This document shows positions 1-11,166 of a stretch of DNA of 64,000 bases, piece after piece; the first letter of the stretch is position 1, and every line of letters starts with the position of its first letter. The DNA is from Prostheceraeus crozeri (Eukaryota; Platyhelminthes; Polycladida; Euryleptidae), in contig CAJQUW010007039.1 in the NCBI GenBank assembly GCA_907163375.1, forward strand, positions 124,001 to 188,000. The letters run 5' to 3'. The position numbers and the translations under genes were made by a program. Under the pieces are notes generated by a model, which had not been told where the DNA came from, searched no databases, and was given only the letters and a program-made list of their open reading frames with translations.

Positions 1-2540
1 ACACAATGCATATGGTGCGAAGTGCAAAGAATATTTGAGGATTATATTACGTATTCTTACGAGTGTTCAGGCGGACGCCCAACACTTAGTTGTAGTACAC
101 TTGTGTAGTTTGTTAGTTGTAGGCCGACTCACTGTCATCTCGCATGTTTCCATCAGCATTGATTGCATGCATAGTCATAAAAATGCCGTATTCATACTTT
201 TGAACAACTAATTAGCTTGCACTTTAGCATTAATTTGCTTGTGATGAATTCTGGTCAGGGTGTGCGTTTGGCTTGCATCCTTACTTCGGAAAACATTTGG
301 GGTTGCTGGTGACCTCATCCATCATTAACGTTACATTTTTTCATTGTACTTTGAGGGTTAGCCATCATCATGCATTTCATTATTTACATATCTTATTCAA
401 TAGTCAGCTAGGAAGAGACTTGACAGAGATAGCATCAGTAGATGTTAGCTAGATGTTTTGTTTTAGGCCTTTGAGTTGATTAATGAAATTTGAATAGGAA
501 TTATGAATTCATCTACGCCTACTTCATAGAATCTTGCAGGTATTTCAGCTTCGTGTTGCTTCAATGCAAAGAAAAGATTAAGACAGATGCCATCCAGTAC
601 AATTCATTTAATAATATTTCTTCACTGCATTTTCAAGGAAATGATTTTGTGCATACATGCGTCTTCGTGTTCGGGTTGCAGATCGTCGTGTCGGGTTCAC
701 AGTCAGGTTGAAAGTTGTCAATCTGAGTCAATAAATTAGCATGCATGATTGACATGCGAAATTGATGCAATCAATTAATTGATAATTGAAGTCTTATGCC
801 ATCAATCAATTGAAATTGGCATTAGTGAATCAATCAATTGAAACTCAATTAATTTGTAATGATCTCTGATAGCCACTAAGTATAGAGTAAGTGCGTATCG
901 ACTAAAAAAAGTTTCAGTATACAATGACATTTTTGCATCAAAAGATTCAGGTTTTTGCGGAGAATACATTGCTGCGGTATAAACATATCTGATCACTTTT
1001 AAGAAGCTAAATTTTTGCAAATCATTTCTGTGTCTGTATACCACTGACATGAAGCCACTTTATAAGTGGTATGAAACTTGTGGATATAAAAAAGAATGAG
1101 CACCTGCTAACAAGCATCTTAATTAAGCGGAAATTTAGCAGATTATCAAGGAAATATCATGAACTGCATTATAATACAGGTGTTAATGAAAAAGTTGAGA
1201 TCTGATTGTGCTTCCTTGCTGAAATTTCAAGTTTTTACTTCAATTTTCATCGACATGATTTCATGATTCACTAAGTATATGCTTCATTTCTTGAATGTGA
1301 ATGGTAATGCTGACTATTTTCCATCTTAAAGCTAATTATGATCTTTGTCTTTAATTATGATATTTTGCTCTTTCAGTGGCAGGTAGTTTGTGATATGATC
1401 ATGCACGCTCACGGAAATACTCATATTAATAGTAATATATAGTCAAGTATTACAGTAATAGATAGTCACCCATCGAATTGCTTTTTTAGTAAACATTTCA
1501 TCTCCGAGGTTGCCATGACACGGAAGATCTGCAAAATATTACTCTTCCCTCTGCATCGCTATCATGATCAGTCAAATCTGTGTAAATTTCTCCAAAAGTG
1601 CAAAAATTTGCATATCTCACTTGTAGCAGTGGGTCTCAACTCGAGTTCATTCAATAGAATTGAAACTATATACACATCGGGGATTTAATTAATACAGAGT
1701 TTACTACTCTACCTAATACATGTACTTGCTTTATGCTACTAAGTTTACAGTAAGTTAATGCCAAGATCCCGTGTGCAAAGCTCACAGGATCCTGAAATTG
1801 CAATCCCTAGTCAGCAGCACTTTAAACTGAATCTGCAACTTTCGATTCTGCGTCTGATATGGGTTTCATTATATCCTTGTTTTGCACTTGCTGTTCTCTC
1901 ATCTCCTGATAACAAGATCAGTCAAATGTCTTAGCATGTCACTGGTTTGGACAAGCGATCCGTGATTCCCGGAGATACATCCGTGGAAGGAATGTTGAAG
2001 AAACTTGCGCGAGTGACAGAGAGGCATTGCGGACAGCTGTGCTGTGAACATTCCAAGGTGTCGAATGTCAAACGTCATTGCAAGAGCGATCAACTTCCGA
2101 ACGCAGAAGAATACCGCCCAGATGTTGACGTGTGAAGGTTATTGAAGGATAGATAATCACTCAGTGGTTGACATAATCGTCAGAGGCTTGGAACCAGTGA
2201 CATGCAATCTCTTGACGCGATGAAGATAACATCGAACTAGAAAGTGATTGTGGGAAAATTGACTGTGGGAAAGTTTGCAATTTATGAATGAAATTTTCAG
2301 TATTCTTTTATAACCTTTACACCTCTCAACTCAGTGAAATATATTTGAAGATCTCTATCTAATCATGATGTGAGCAAAAGCTGAGTGCAAAGTCAATAAT
2401 GAGACAGCTGCGTGTGAGGACAGTAAATAAAGCAATTCAATTGATGAAGTCTATCCGGTGTCCGAGGTCTAAAATTAGGAACTCATATCAGAAATTAATG
2501 ATAAAATGTCCTCTGCGAACAGGTAATAACTGGGACTGTT
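1..2540. other. Unassigned AT-rich DNA, no gene seen
   Basis: The open frames here are short (under about 85 codons), overlap on opposite strands and have no family signature, so none is annotated. Local features are a cluster of TCAATTAATTGA-type palindromes near 760-860 and otherwise unique-looking AT-rich sequence. Intron or intergenic DNA is the simplest reading. Confidence 0.6.
755..860. repeat. Cluster of AATTGATT/AATCAATT short palindromes
   Basis: Several overlapping copies of AATCAATT and TCAATTAATTGA lie within about 100 bases, in both orientations, so the stretch can fold on itself. They do not look like the ends of a recognisable element. This may be a decayed MITE or simple AT-rich drift. 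Confidence 0.4.
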
Positions 2541-2541
2541 T

Positions 2542-2572
2542 CCGGTGCACCGGTTCGTGAGCCGGTGCACCG
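2542..2572. repeat. Paired CCGGTGCACCG palindromes
   Basis: The 12-base palindrome CCGGTGCACCGG (2542-2553) is followed after 8 bases by CCGGTGCACCG (2562-2572). Each copy is self-complementary and the two can also pair with each other. The block is far more GC-rich than its surroundings. It may be a transposon end or a protein-binding site; the sequence does not say which. Confidence 0.5.
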
Positions 2573-2723
2573 CAATGCGCGAACTTCAATCAAATTGTTA
2601 TGTAGCTGTATAGTGTCAATTATATTTAATTCATTTGATTATCTTTCCATTTTATTAGTTATAGTACAAGTATTATTTTATCTTGTCTCAACAAGTTAGA
2701 GAGAGAGAGAGATATTTTAAGCA

Positions 2724-2870
2724 TACACTGTAAATCATGAAGTCCTATTTAAGCACTAAACTAAGTGGGCCTGCTAAACGGGAGTGCTAAAATTACCGAA
2801 CTAAAATTCACAGATGTCCTAAAATGCTTATCAGACACTACTATAGTACTAATAGGATGAAATGTCAACG
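2724..2870 (+). repeat. Dispersed TACACTGTAAATCAT repeat, copy 1
   Basis: About 145 bases that match 4407-4539. Both begin TACACTGTAAATCAT, continue with AAGTCCTATTTAAG, share ATTACCGAACT in the middle and end near GATGAAAT(G/A)TCAA. The TACACTGTAAA start also opens the MITE at 22.17 kb, so this is probably a small non-autonomous DNA element or a fragment of one. No coding capacity. Confidence 0.6.
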
Positions 2871-2879
2871 TAAATAAAT

Positions 2880-4400
2880 TATTTATTCAGAACTGATTTC
2901 AAAAATATTGTAGAAATGTATAATCAATGTCATTACTCGAAAGAATCGAAATTTTTGATGTGAAATTCGTCTTAATTCTACAACAAGCAATTAGAAATAG
3001 CCACATTTGATATCCATGGTTAAAATAGAGTGTTGTGTCGTACTGAACAATGCTCAAAAATGTAGCGTTTTCACATTCTCCGCGTGGACATGTCATGAAT
3101 ACCTTAAGCATATGGATTGTCATTTTTATAATCACAAAAGTTAAGTTGTAAATTTGATAACAATTGCAATATTTTCAGAGACACATGACATGAGATTTCG
3201 GAGTTAATTGCTTTAATTTTTCAACTGATACCGTTATCATTTGCTGACTGTATCTGACTATTTTATTCTTTTTTGTCCTACCATGTCGTACAGAGGCCCT
3301 TGTAAAGCCTAAATACCTCCTCTTCCTAAGAAATATGTTAACCTTGTTTGATCACAACTGTAATTCTATGTATTTTGTATTTAAGCGACATTTTGACCTG
3401 TATGTTTTTCCATGGTCAGTTGTGTGATTTACCGATAGCTCCTTTTAATATCAAACAAAGGGATACGTGCATTATTTTGGAGGAATATAAAGGAATGTGA
3501 TTGACACTCGTGTCTTAGCGGGTGAACCTGGAATGTCTCTGTTGCTTTCTCACAATGTTCTATTCAATGTTTATTCATACAATAAAAACAGAAATAGCTG
3601 TTCTCCAAACTTTAATATCCTTTGAAGTCATACAATAACATTTTGACCGAATATTTCTCACATGCCCTCCTGTCTTTATCATGAACTCAAATTATTAAAA
3701 TTTTTGAATTTCTTCCTCATGCAGATCGCTTTGTTTGACATATCCAATCATACTAAATGTATGTTTGTGCAAGCATTGGCAGTCAGCCACGAAATTTCTA
3801 AAGTCAACACATCGTAATGAAAGAAGTGCTTCAATGAGTCTGTACAATCCATCACTGACTGTAGCGGCGCCAATGAACAATGAGAACGGTTACAAATCAG
3901 TTATATCACTTACTAGGTGGTTGCATCAATAGTCCGAAATTTTCAGGCCAGAATTACAAGTTTTTGCGATAAATATACTTGTACATGTAAAATTTATTGG
4001 TAATGGCATAGAATGCTCGTATGCGTGCATGTTTGCAATTAGGGAATTAGAAGTCAGGCTAGAACGGCTGTATGCACAATTGTACATCACACACATGCTG
4101 TGAAGGCGTACACGAAGACAAGAATGAGCAAAATTGAATAATGAAATAAGTGACGTGTATCATCGAATACATCACATTAGTTTATCAAAAAGTGATGACA
4201 ACTCTACATTTCAAATTTATGAAATCTCAAACCAACATTGTACGGACGTTTATGAATTCTCTTACAAATTTCTCATCAAACTGCTCGTCTCCTCGACTAC
4301 CTAAGGAGTAGAAATAATTGTGATTGGAGTGAAGTGGGAGTTAATTTCTCAAACTTCTTACTTCTCAGACATCAAAATCAGAGAAGATTTTGAAAAGTGT
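2880..4400. other. Unassigned AT-rich DNA
   Basis: No gene, structural RNA or transposon end could be supported. Open frames are below 80 codons and unrelated to any family I recognise. Confidence 0.55.
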
Positions 4401-4406
4401 GGTTTC

Positions 4407-4539
4407 TACACTGTAAATCATAAAGTCCTATTTAAGTATGAATCTGAGTACTAAACACAAGAGTACTGGAATTACCGAACTTGAATTCAAAGAAGGTCTA
4501 AATTGCTTTTTGACTACTGATATGATGAAATATCAATAA
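4407..4539 (+). repeat. Dispersed TACACTGTAAATCAT repeat, copy 2
   Basis: Diverged second copy of the repeat at 2724-2870, in the same orientation. The first ~30 bases agree at all but one position; the middle differs by small insertions and substitutions. Having two copies 1.7 kb apart supports a real repeat family. Confidence 0.6.
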
Positions 4540-4989
4540 AGGACGCGACACGAGGCAAATTCAGTGAGTCAGTGTGCATTGTACTCCTGGTGTTGACAAC
4601 GTGCGCCTCGATATAATAGACTATTTGTCTATTCCCAGCTGAGACATGAGTGTGCAGTGTTGACGAGCACTGACTGTGGTAACAAGTGACGCTATAGGCC
4701 ACCTCCGAGTATAACTATCCAGTCGACATATAATCAATGTACACTTCTATTCCTATGGATCAGGCTATTTCAAATGCAGTGACACTCCTAACAGTTCATA
4801 ATTTCAATTATCATGGTTTGTCACCAAGTAACATAGATGAACTTCTCCCGGTAAGTTTTCAAATATGTATTTTGAATACGAATATATCGATAAAAATATG
4901 GACTTCCTGGACGCCAACGTATCATGGATCCTCGCGAAATGGATAATCTTGGGAAACTTTTATTCATCATCATTCAATTTTATATTCAT

Positions 4990-5219
4990 TCATCATTATT
5001 CAAACTTTAATCGGCGCGCCGCCGCCGGTCATTTCTTCGGCGTCGCGCCGGCGGAGACATTTTTCGTTTTATTTTATGGATTAATTGTCTCCACTGCATT
5101 TCTAGCTAGAACTTAGGAACATATCGTTTGTTCCTGAAGAAAAGTCCAAATATACTTTCTAGTTGGGTATAACCAAGAGAGTAGCCCCACATTCACTTTG
5201 CTAGAGTTCAAGTGTAGGA

Positions 5220-5258
<39 letters not shown>

Positions 5259-5664
5259 CGTGGACTGTGCAGTAATGAAGTCGTGATGTCATACAAATAA
5301 TTCATCGGTTACTCAGCTTTATATAAGGGTGTCGCATTTCTGTTAATTACACAAAAATCACAATTGTCGTTTGATTAAGAACCCTTAGCTGATAAAACGC
5401 AACTTCCGTGAATTGCGCCGATTGGGTAGGCTGAATGCATCACATTTTCAGATGGTGAATATTTATCGAATTCTTCTGTACTAATTTTAATCAGTAATGA
5501 GATTTAGACTATCCGGGTTTTTCGATTAAGCGAAGAATAGGCCTATACTTAAATACTAAGGAGAGATCCAACTTCTTTCTCATTAACTCAACAGATGTGC
5601 GCCGATAGACGCCGCCGCCGATTGTTCCGATACCTTCGGCGGAGGCAAACGCCACCGCCGATGA
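4990..5664. mobile_element. Possible GC-rich-ended insertion inside the PLE remnant
   Basis: The interval separating the two PLE parts is bounded by unusually GC-rich blocks. The left block starts ATCGGCGCGCCGCCGCC (4990 on); the right block, read on the minus strand, starts ATCGGCGGTGGCG (ending near 5664). Both therefore open with ATCGGCG pointing inward and contain further CGCCG clusters. This fits a small element with short inverted ends, but I could not identify a clean target duplication. Confidence 0.35.
5223..5256. repeat. (TA)n microsatellite
   Basis: An uninterrupted run of alternating A and T of about 34 bases inside the GC-rich-ended block. Smaller (TA)n runs occur at 6009-6028 and 6630-6643. 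Confidence 0.9.
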
Positions 5665-6064
5665 AAAATATATTGTACAGGTCTAATGCATGTATATGAA
5701 AGTATCAAATTTACCATTGAGCATCCAAGGACAGATAACTCCTTGTCATTACTCGATTTTAAACTCCGCTTTACATGTAATTGCAAGTACATGCTATCAG
5801 AAAAGATGCAAAGAAGACCTATCTATGAAAAATGCTTCAGCTATACCGACAGAAATGAAGCTGAACATTGTAAAAATTGATTGGGACGATTTGAACGTTG
5901 GTCTGATAATTATCAGCAAAGAAGCAATATGAAAGCGAATTTGAAAATATTTGCAACTAACCTCCATTCATTTCATGAGCCGCAAAATATCCAAGGCTTC
6001 ACACATACTTATATATATATATATATATAAATGAAATCAGACACGCGAATATCAGAAAAAACTT

Positions 6065-6690
6065 GCAAATTTATCGCCCGACCTTTTTTCACCAAGCTTT
6101 CACCCAAGCTTTTCAAGGGCATTCATTTAATGAAGAAATATCATATTTACATGCATTTCACAAAATTAAATCAAAGAAATCATGCACTGAAATGAAATAT
6201 CAATAATTATGAAAGAATGCAATGAAAGAAGCAGAGAATTAACATGTCTATGTACATATCAAACACGATTTAGTGATGGTCTAATTATATTCATGCATAG
6301 CTTTTCTTTGCCTTCCCTATATGAACGATCACAATTGGTGGGGAGTTTCAATATCGGAATGATGTTAAATGGAGGATCCATGTCTTTAGCACATGAATGA
6401 ATATGATGACTGACATTAAGAACTCGATATTTGTCATCTTTCACTTGCTGTCGGTGGACTCGAGTTCTTGCTCTCAGGGAAGTACCTGTCTGTCTCACGT
6501 ATAAATCCTGACAACCCCTGCATTGCAAAACGTAAATAAGATCACTTGAATTGCAGTTCATGTTATGTTTAATGTTGAATGTTCTTTGTTCATTGTTGAT
6601 TTTGTAATTGAACGACTTGCCGGTAAGTATATATATATATATATGTAAGTACAACATAAGAGCGATTTCTTTTTCTTCCATATTCCAAAT
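6065..6690 (-). mobile_element. Penelope-like element 3' end with GIY-YIG domain
   Basis: The minus strand from about 6681 to 6259 encodes a 140-residue product with the PLE GIY-YIG endonuclease pattern: LIYVLQCRGC, then DLYVRQTG, then SLRARTRVHRQQ, HIHSCAKD and a C-terminal IIRPSLNRV. The second signature is LYV rather than YIG, so the nuclease is probably degenerate. Downstream on the same strand (6120-6081) is CTTGAAAAGCTTGGGTGAAAG, a stem-plus-GAAA tail motif like those at other PLE 3' ends here. GIY-YIG nicks target DNA during PLE insertion. The upstream RT is missing, a typical 5' truncation. Confidence 0.8.
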
Positions 6691-6699
6691 ATTTCAGAT

Positions 6700-7630
6700 A
6701 GTGTTAAGCTTAGAATCAAAATAATCTTTCAAAAATTAGATTTGCCTACTTTATCAATGATATAATACTTTACAGATGATGTTGCCAAAACACAAAAACC
6801 AAATAAAAGAGAAACACTGCACTTCCATCAATTGCGGAAATGCTAATAAGAGCATATGCTTTGAAGCACTAGTAATCTAAAAAATTGAATCTAAAAGATG
6901 TCAACATTTCTATACAGGAAGCACCGTCAGATTTCTGCATGCGTGAATTAATTAGCATCTTGCTCAAATTCATTCCTGTGCATATAAACACCTCCTACTG
7001 TGTAAATCCGATATTGACGGTGAAAATTGCAATGTAGCATCAATTTGCAACTATTTCTTTTACAGTTTGGCTTGAGCCCTTTCACTCACAATGCATTTAG
7101 TTATGCTACTACTTTGCATCCCTCTGCTATCGGAGAATGTTGAATTGTGATATTAACCGAAATTACTATTCTTCCTGTTCCACAGTAAAGTAATATTTTC
7201 ATCATTTTCCGACATTACGGAGTTGGTGTTAGGTTGAGTGTTTGAGATCTATGCCTAAATTTAGGTCTAAAGCCAAAAAGTATAGTAAATTACAAAATTC
7301 AATTTAATCAATTATTGGATGGATGCGCTTATTTAATTGCGATCCTTTTCAGAATTCCTGGATTCGCATTTTTAGATGGAATTGATGAATTGCTCACTTC
7401 TACGTCCATGCTAAAGGGAGGTCTATGTCTGGGAACATCTCTCATTTTGAATATTAGTTTTGAGCCTTAGTTCAATTTTCTCGTTTATCATTCATTCTAA
7501 GACCTTACGTTACAAATACAATACTTTAAATTCACAAATACAATTGACAATTTGCAACAAATTCTAACAAGCTCTCACTTGCTCGAGTTCATTTTTTATG
7601 ATTAGAATGAAAAAATAGCTTTTTCTGGTA
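6700..7630. other. Unassigned AT-rich DNA between PLE insertions
   Basis: No coding or repeat signature was supported in this interval. Confidence 0.5.
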
Positions 7631-8366
7631 AATGAATGATGCATGAAAACCACACTTTATAATAAGAATGTTTATTATCGACGCGCTTCGGTCGACAACA
7701 CTGCGACCATTATCAAGACAAACTGGATGTGAAACCTGATTGTATTGACACTGTAACATAAAAAAATTCAAAATTCAAGGTCGCATACAGAAGTGAAAAA
7801 CAGACGCACATGAGGGCATAGAGATAAGAGAGAACGAAACATAGAAATAGAATTAGCCAGAAAACCACAGAACTAAGAATAAGGTGCAAATTAAATAGAC
7901 GACAAAACTCTAGAGGATCTAATTGAGGTGAGAGGATCAACGAAAGAAAAACCGGAATTAAAATTCATGCAATTAGGGTCAGAACTAATAAAAGCGGATT
8001 CAAAAACACGACGAAGGCTAACATCAGAACTCCTTTTTAAAACAACAAAATTATCAAAATCAGGGTAGTGGTTATTACTAAAAGAATGAACTGAAAGGGC
8101 ATTATTACTGTCGAAGGACCTGACTGCATGACGGTGCTCCTTCATCCGAACATCAAAATTCCTACCAGTTTCTCCTATATACGACTTAGAACAATCCTTA
8201 CAAGAAATACGATACACACCTTTACTATTATTACACTTTCGGGACGAGTTATTAATTAATCTAGATTTCAAGCTATTAGGATAAGTGAAGGCAATACGGG
8301 TATTATTTAAGTGCGCTAAGCGACGATTAACCGGGTTATCTAAAGATGGGACAAACGGCATGGAAT
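7631..8366 (-). repeat. Left inverted arm: PLE family B 3' end
   Basis: Reverse complement of 10486-11217 with only scattered differences, including a six-base length difference near the end of the coding part. It carries the C-terminal GIY-YIG coding region, a 3' UTR and a hammerhead-like tail at 7679-7717. The outermost shared bases are AATGAATGATGCATGAAAAC. Confidence 0.85.
7679..7717 (-). ncRNA. Decayed hammerhead-like motif at the PLE B tail (left)
   Basis: Read on the minus strand it is TTGATAAT, a stem GGTCG...CGACC, then GAAGCGCGTC. The layout follows a type I hammerhead (CTGATGA, stem II, GAAA, short stem III, GTC), but the core is altered at several positions. Hammerhead motifs are known in PLE terminal repeats; this copy is probably inactive. 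Confidence 0.5.
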
Positions 8367-8448
8367 AAATCATTTCAAAAAACCCGATAAGATCCACGTA
8401 TCCGGAAATAAGGTATAAATCAAAAGTAATTGATTTCAGCGGATACAA
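7891..8448 (-). pseudogene. GIY-YIG endonuclease domain of PLE family B (left copy)
   Basis: 185 codons on the minus strand. Near residues 75-90 it reads GVYRISCKDCSKSYIGETGR, the canonical GIY(GVY)...YIG pair, followed by FDVRMKEHRHAV with the conserved Arg of the nuclease. The C-terminal part ends FISSDPNCMNFNSGFS. The first ~30 codons, upstream of the arm boundary at 8366, are absent from the right copy and may be junction sequence rather than native N terminus. The RT domain that normally precedes it is missing, so this is a 5'-truncated insertion even though the nuclease frame is open. Confidence 0.8.
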
Positions 8449-8476
8449 ATTGTATTAATGAATAAATTAACCAATA

Positions 8477-8500
8477 TTTCGCCTTACGGCTTTCTCAAGG
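8477..8500 (-). promoter_or_regulatory. PLE family A tail stem-loop (GCC/GGC + GAAA)
   Basis: The minus strand reads CCTTGAGAAAGCCGTAAGGCGAAA: a 3-bp GCC/GGC stem with GTAA loop followed by GAAA. The spacing resembles hammerhead stem II plus the GAAA box, but the CTGATGA box is not intact. It marks the 3' end of the family A element. Confidence 0.45.
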
Positions 8501-8578
8501 TTACAAAATAAAAGCAGAGATGAAGCATTTATATACAGAGCAAGATATGAGTTCACGACAAGTAGGAGAGAAGTGTTC

Positions 8579-8995
8579 TCAAACCTCGAAGTCAATGTGC
8601 AAGCCTTGACATCCATTCATTAATGCCCCGCTGTGACGACGAATGTACATAGCCTCCGGCGAGCGCCTTTTCTGAGTGTTGTTCAAATTCTGATGTAGAA
8701 CGGACCATGATATGCAGGGTGAGGGGCAACCTGCGTGATTGGTCTTAATGTGTTTGAAGACCGCACTGCTATCTTGAGTCAAATGTTCTTTCACTCTCGA
8801 ACGGACACAGCGGGAAGACTCGCCTATATATATTGCATTGCATAATTTGCACGTAATTTTGTAAATTAAGTTCTTGGTATAGCATAATTTTCGTTTTTCA
8901 CTGATAACGCACGTATCACAATCATCTTTGCAAAGTATGCGTTGTTTGGGTGGGTGAAATATTTTACAAAAAGATTTCCCAGATTCAAAATGCAA
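8579..8995 (-). pseudogene. GIY-YIG endonuclease domain of PLE family A
   Basis: 138 codons on the minus strand. A cysteine cluster CKDDCDTC precedes LIYKITCKLCNAIYIGESSR, giving the LIY...YIG signature, then CVRSRVKEHL with the conserved Arg and His. The C terminus is YIRRHSGALMNGCQGLHIDFEV. It belongs to the RT segments upstream on the same strand and is a different family from the arms (only the GIY-YIG core is shared). A frame change separates it from the thumb segment. Confidence 0.87.
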
Positions 8996-9036
8996 AAATA
9001 TTTAGTCAGATAATGAAGATCGCTGTACCGTGTTAA

Positions 9037-10484
9037 TCATTCTTCTTTTGGTAGCTTCGTCAACAAAAGGACAACGAACGAAAATTCTCCCATCTTTGTT
9101 TTTTGTTCCCCTTTGTGATTTTTATTTTTTTGAAGATATTGGTGTTGTATTTTTCGTAAATACCGATATGGGTAACCATTGTTCCTAAGCCGATTCAAAA
9201 CAAGCTGTTCCGAATATATCCTTGCTTCTTCTGTTGTAGATCGAGCATCAGCTCTCCGTAATTCTACGAGAATAATGGCTCTTTTGACGGACGTAGGAGA
9301 AGCAGAATCCCACGGGTATATTGTACCACTCTGTATATCTTTCATATATAGCCTCGTTTGGAAGCGGTTATCTTATCGAAACACTTCAGTATCCAAAAAG
9401 GGTAATAAACCATTATTAGGCAACTCCATAGTGAATCTGATATGTTCAGAAAGACCATTAACAAAAGGAAGGATGTCATCAACACAAATACGGGGTAGCC
9501 ATATGACAAAACAATCGTCAATGTATCGTTTCCAAATAACCGCATCATCGTAGGCTCTCAGTATTTTTTCTTCCATAAAATTCATATATATAATTGCCAA
9601 CTGCGGGGCCATAGAATTCCCCATAGTCAATCCATCAATTTGGCTGTATTGCTGATCATCATGAATAATTGTATTTGAGAATAAAGCTAGTTTCGTCAGA
9701 TCGATAATATCCTCCACATCCACGTTTTTCAAGAAATCATCAGATCTACCATAAAGGTGAAGAAATTCTCTCAATACAGTGAATAAATCTGTATCTCCAT
9801 GTAGCGGAATGTTACCGTATAGGTTCGTTACATCAAGTGACGCAAATCCACCAATTTGAAACTCAGGAGGAATAGAATTGACCCATTCAACGAAACAATC
9901 GCCATCTCTGATATGACATGGTACAAATCGTAATAGGTTGTTTAATTTTGAAGATAAAAATTTAGATAATTTGTTACCAGGTCCATCAAGTGCAGCAACA
10001 ATGGGTCTTCCCGTTAGTTCACCATTTTTATGATCCTTAGGAAGGACGTAAGCAGAAGAACATGGAAGAGGTTCAGAACATCTCAGATCCATTAGTCCAT
10101 AGTAAACATGTGAAAACTTAGATTTGTATCCATTTGCAATCAAGCTCAATTCTCTATTGAATCTCGCTTGTGCGGTAGAAGGCTGTATTGGTTTGATTAT
10201 TTGAAATTACCACTGTTTATCGTTTCATTCTCCAATATTTGATTGTAATGGTATTTTTCCATAGCGAGTAAACGATTTGTCTTATCTGTAGGTAATATAT
10301 GAATATCATCATTTTCTTTGACTTCCCTTCTTAAATCAGAAATAGCAGTAGATTTAGGTACATTGAGAGATTTGAGTATGTGAATCATACCTCCTTTAAA
10401 CTCTGAAATAGATTCAGATGGCACATTAAGTCTTTTCATCTTAGTTGCGGCCATGGAATAAAACTTCTTAGGCAGCTCCCTATC
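9037..10484 (-). pseudogene. PLE reverse transcriptase (family A), frame-disrupted
   Basis: Three collinear segments on the minus strand. 10484-10197 holds the PLE-typical DIHILPTDKTNRLLAMEKYHY. 10149-9373 is the RT core: YVLPKDHKNGELTGRPIVA, motif A FASLDVTNLYGNIPLHGD, motif B GLTMGNSMAPQLAIIYMNF, motif C WKRYIDDCFVIW (catalytic YIDD) and motif E NNGLLPFLDTEV. 9345-9037 is the thumb and linker (TIYPWDSASPTSVKRA ... NNGYPYRYLRKI). In life it would copy the PLE RNA at a nicked target, probably in the nucleus. RT motifs A-C are all conserved, so decay is mild. The breaks lie near 10.17 and 9.36 kb and upstream of the nuclease. Confidence 0.88.
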
Positions 10485-10493
10485 AATGTTTCC

Positions 10494-10955
10494 ATGCCGT
10501 TTGTCCCATCTTTAGATAACCCGGTTAATCGTCGCTTAGCGCACTTAAATAATACCCGTATTGCCTTCACTTATCCTAATAGCTTGAAATCTAGATTAAT
10601 TAATAACTCGTCCCGAAAGTGTAATAATAGTAAAGGTGTGTATCGTATTTCTTGTAAGGATTGTTCTAAGTCGTATATAGGAGAAACTGGTAGGAATTTT
10701 GATGTTCGGATGAAGGAGCACCGTCATGCAGTCAGGTCCTTCGACAGTAATAATGCCCTTTCAGTTCATTCTTTTAGTAATAACCACTACCCTGATTTTG
10801 ATAATTTTGTTGTTTTGAAAAGGAGTTCTGATGTTAGCCTTCGTCGTGTTTTTGAATCCGCTTTTATTAGTTCTGACCCTAATTGCATGAATTTTAATTC
10901 CGGTTTTTCTTTCGTTGATCTTCTCACCTCAATTAGAGTTTTGTCGTCTATTTAA
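10494..10955 (+). pseudogene. GIY-YIG endonuclease domain of PLE family B (right copy)
   Basis: 153 codons beginning MPFVPSLDNPVNRRLAHLNN, the same product as the left copy. It has the GVYRISCKDC...SYIGETGR signature and FDVRMKEHRHAV. It ends LLTSIRVLSSI where the left copy has two extra residues. The family's RT is missing from both arms, so the nuclease cannot support insertion by itself. The near-identity of both copies argues for a recent event. Confidence 0.83.
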
Positions 10956-11129
10956 TTTGCACCTTATTCTTAGTTCTGTGGTTTTCTGGCTAATTCTATT
11001 TCTATGTTTCGTTCTCTCTTATCTCTATGCCCTCATGTGTGTCTGTTTTTCACTTCTGTATGCGACCTTGAATTTTGAATTTTTGTATGTTGCAGTGTCA
11101 ATACAATCAGGTTTCACATCCAGTTTGTC

Positions 11130-11166
11130 TTGATAATGGTCGCAGTGTTGTCGACCGAAACGCGTC
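11130..11166 (+). ncRNA. Decayed hammerhead-like motif at the PLE B tail (right)
   Basis: TTGATAA (11130-11136), stem GGTCG/CGACC (11138-11142 with 11152-11156), then GAAACGCGTC (11157-11166). The GAAA box, the minimal stem III (ACGCGT) and the GTC cleavage triplet are intact. The CTGATGA box carries two changes and stem I is weak, so self-cleavage is doubtful. Confidence 0.55.

Larger units (their letters stand above)
4725..5940 (+). mobile_element. Penelope-like element remnant (reverse transcriptase)
   Basis: The + strand keeps two separated parts of a PLE reverse transcriptase. From 4737 it reads MYTSIPMDQAISNAV, matching the PLE motif A region (LYTSIP). From 5686 one frame reads SIKFTIEHPRTDN..LLDFKL, the motif D/E region. 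An overlapping frame continues with ASAIPTEMKLNIV, which resembles the post-RT 'SALPxxxKINIIRNE' block of PLEs. The YxDD region between them is not seen. A GC-rich block and a TA microsatellite occupy the interval, perhaps a later insertion. The fragment is inactive and old. Confidence 0.7.
8456..10486 (-). mobile_element. Penelope-like element family A, 5'-truncated
   Basis: On the minus strand the order is an N-terminal RT-associated segment, RT fingers and palm, thumb, linker, a GIY-YIG endonuclease and a short 3' tail ending in GCCGTAAGGCGAAATATTGG. That is the full PLE domain order, with only the 5' end missing at the junction with the right arm. The frame changes a few times between segments, so it is not a functional copy. 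Confidence 0.88.
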
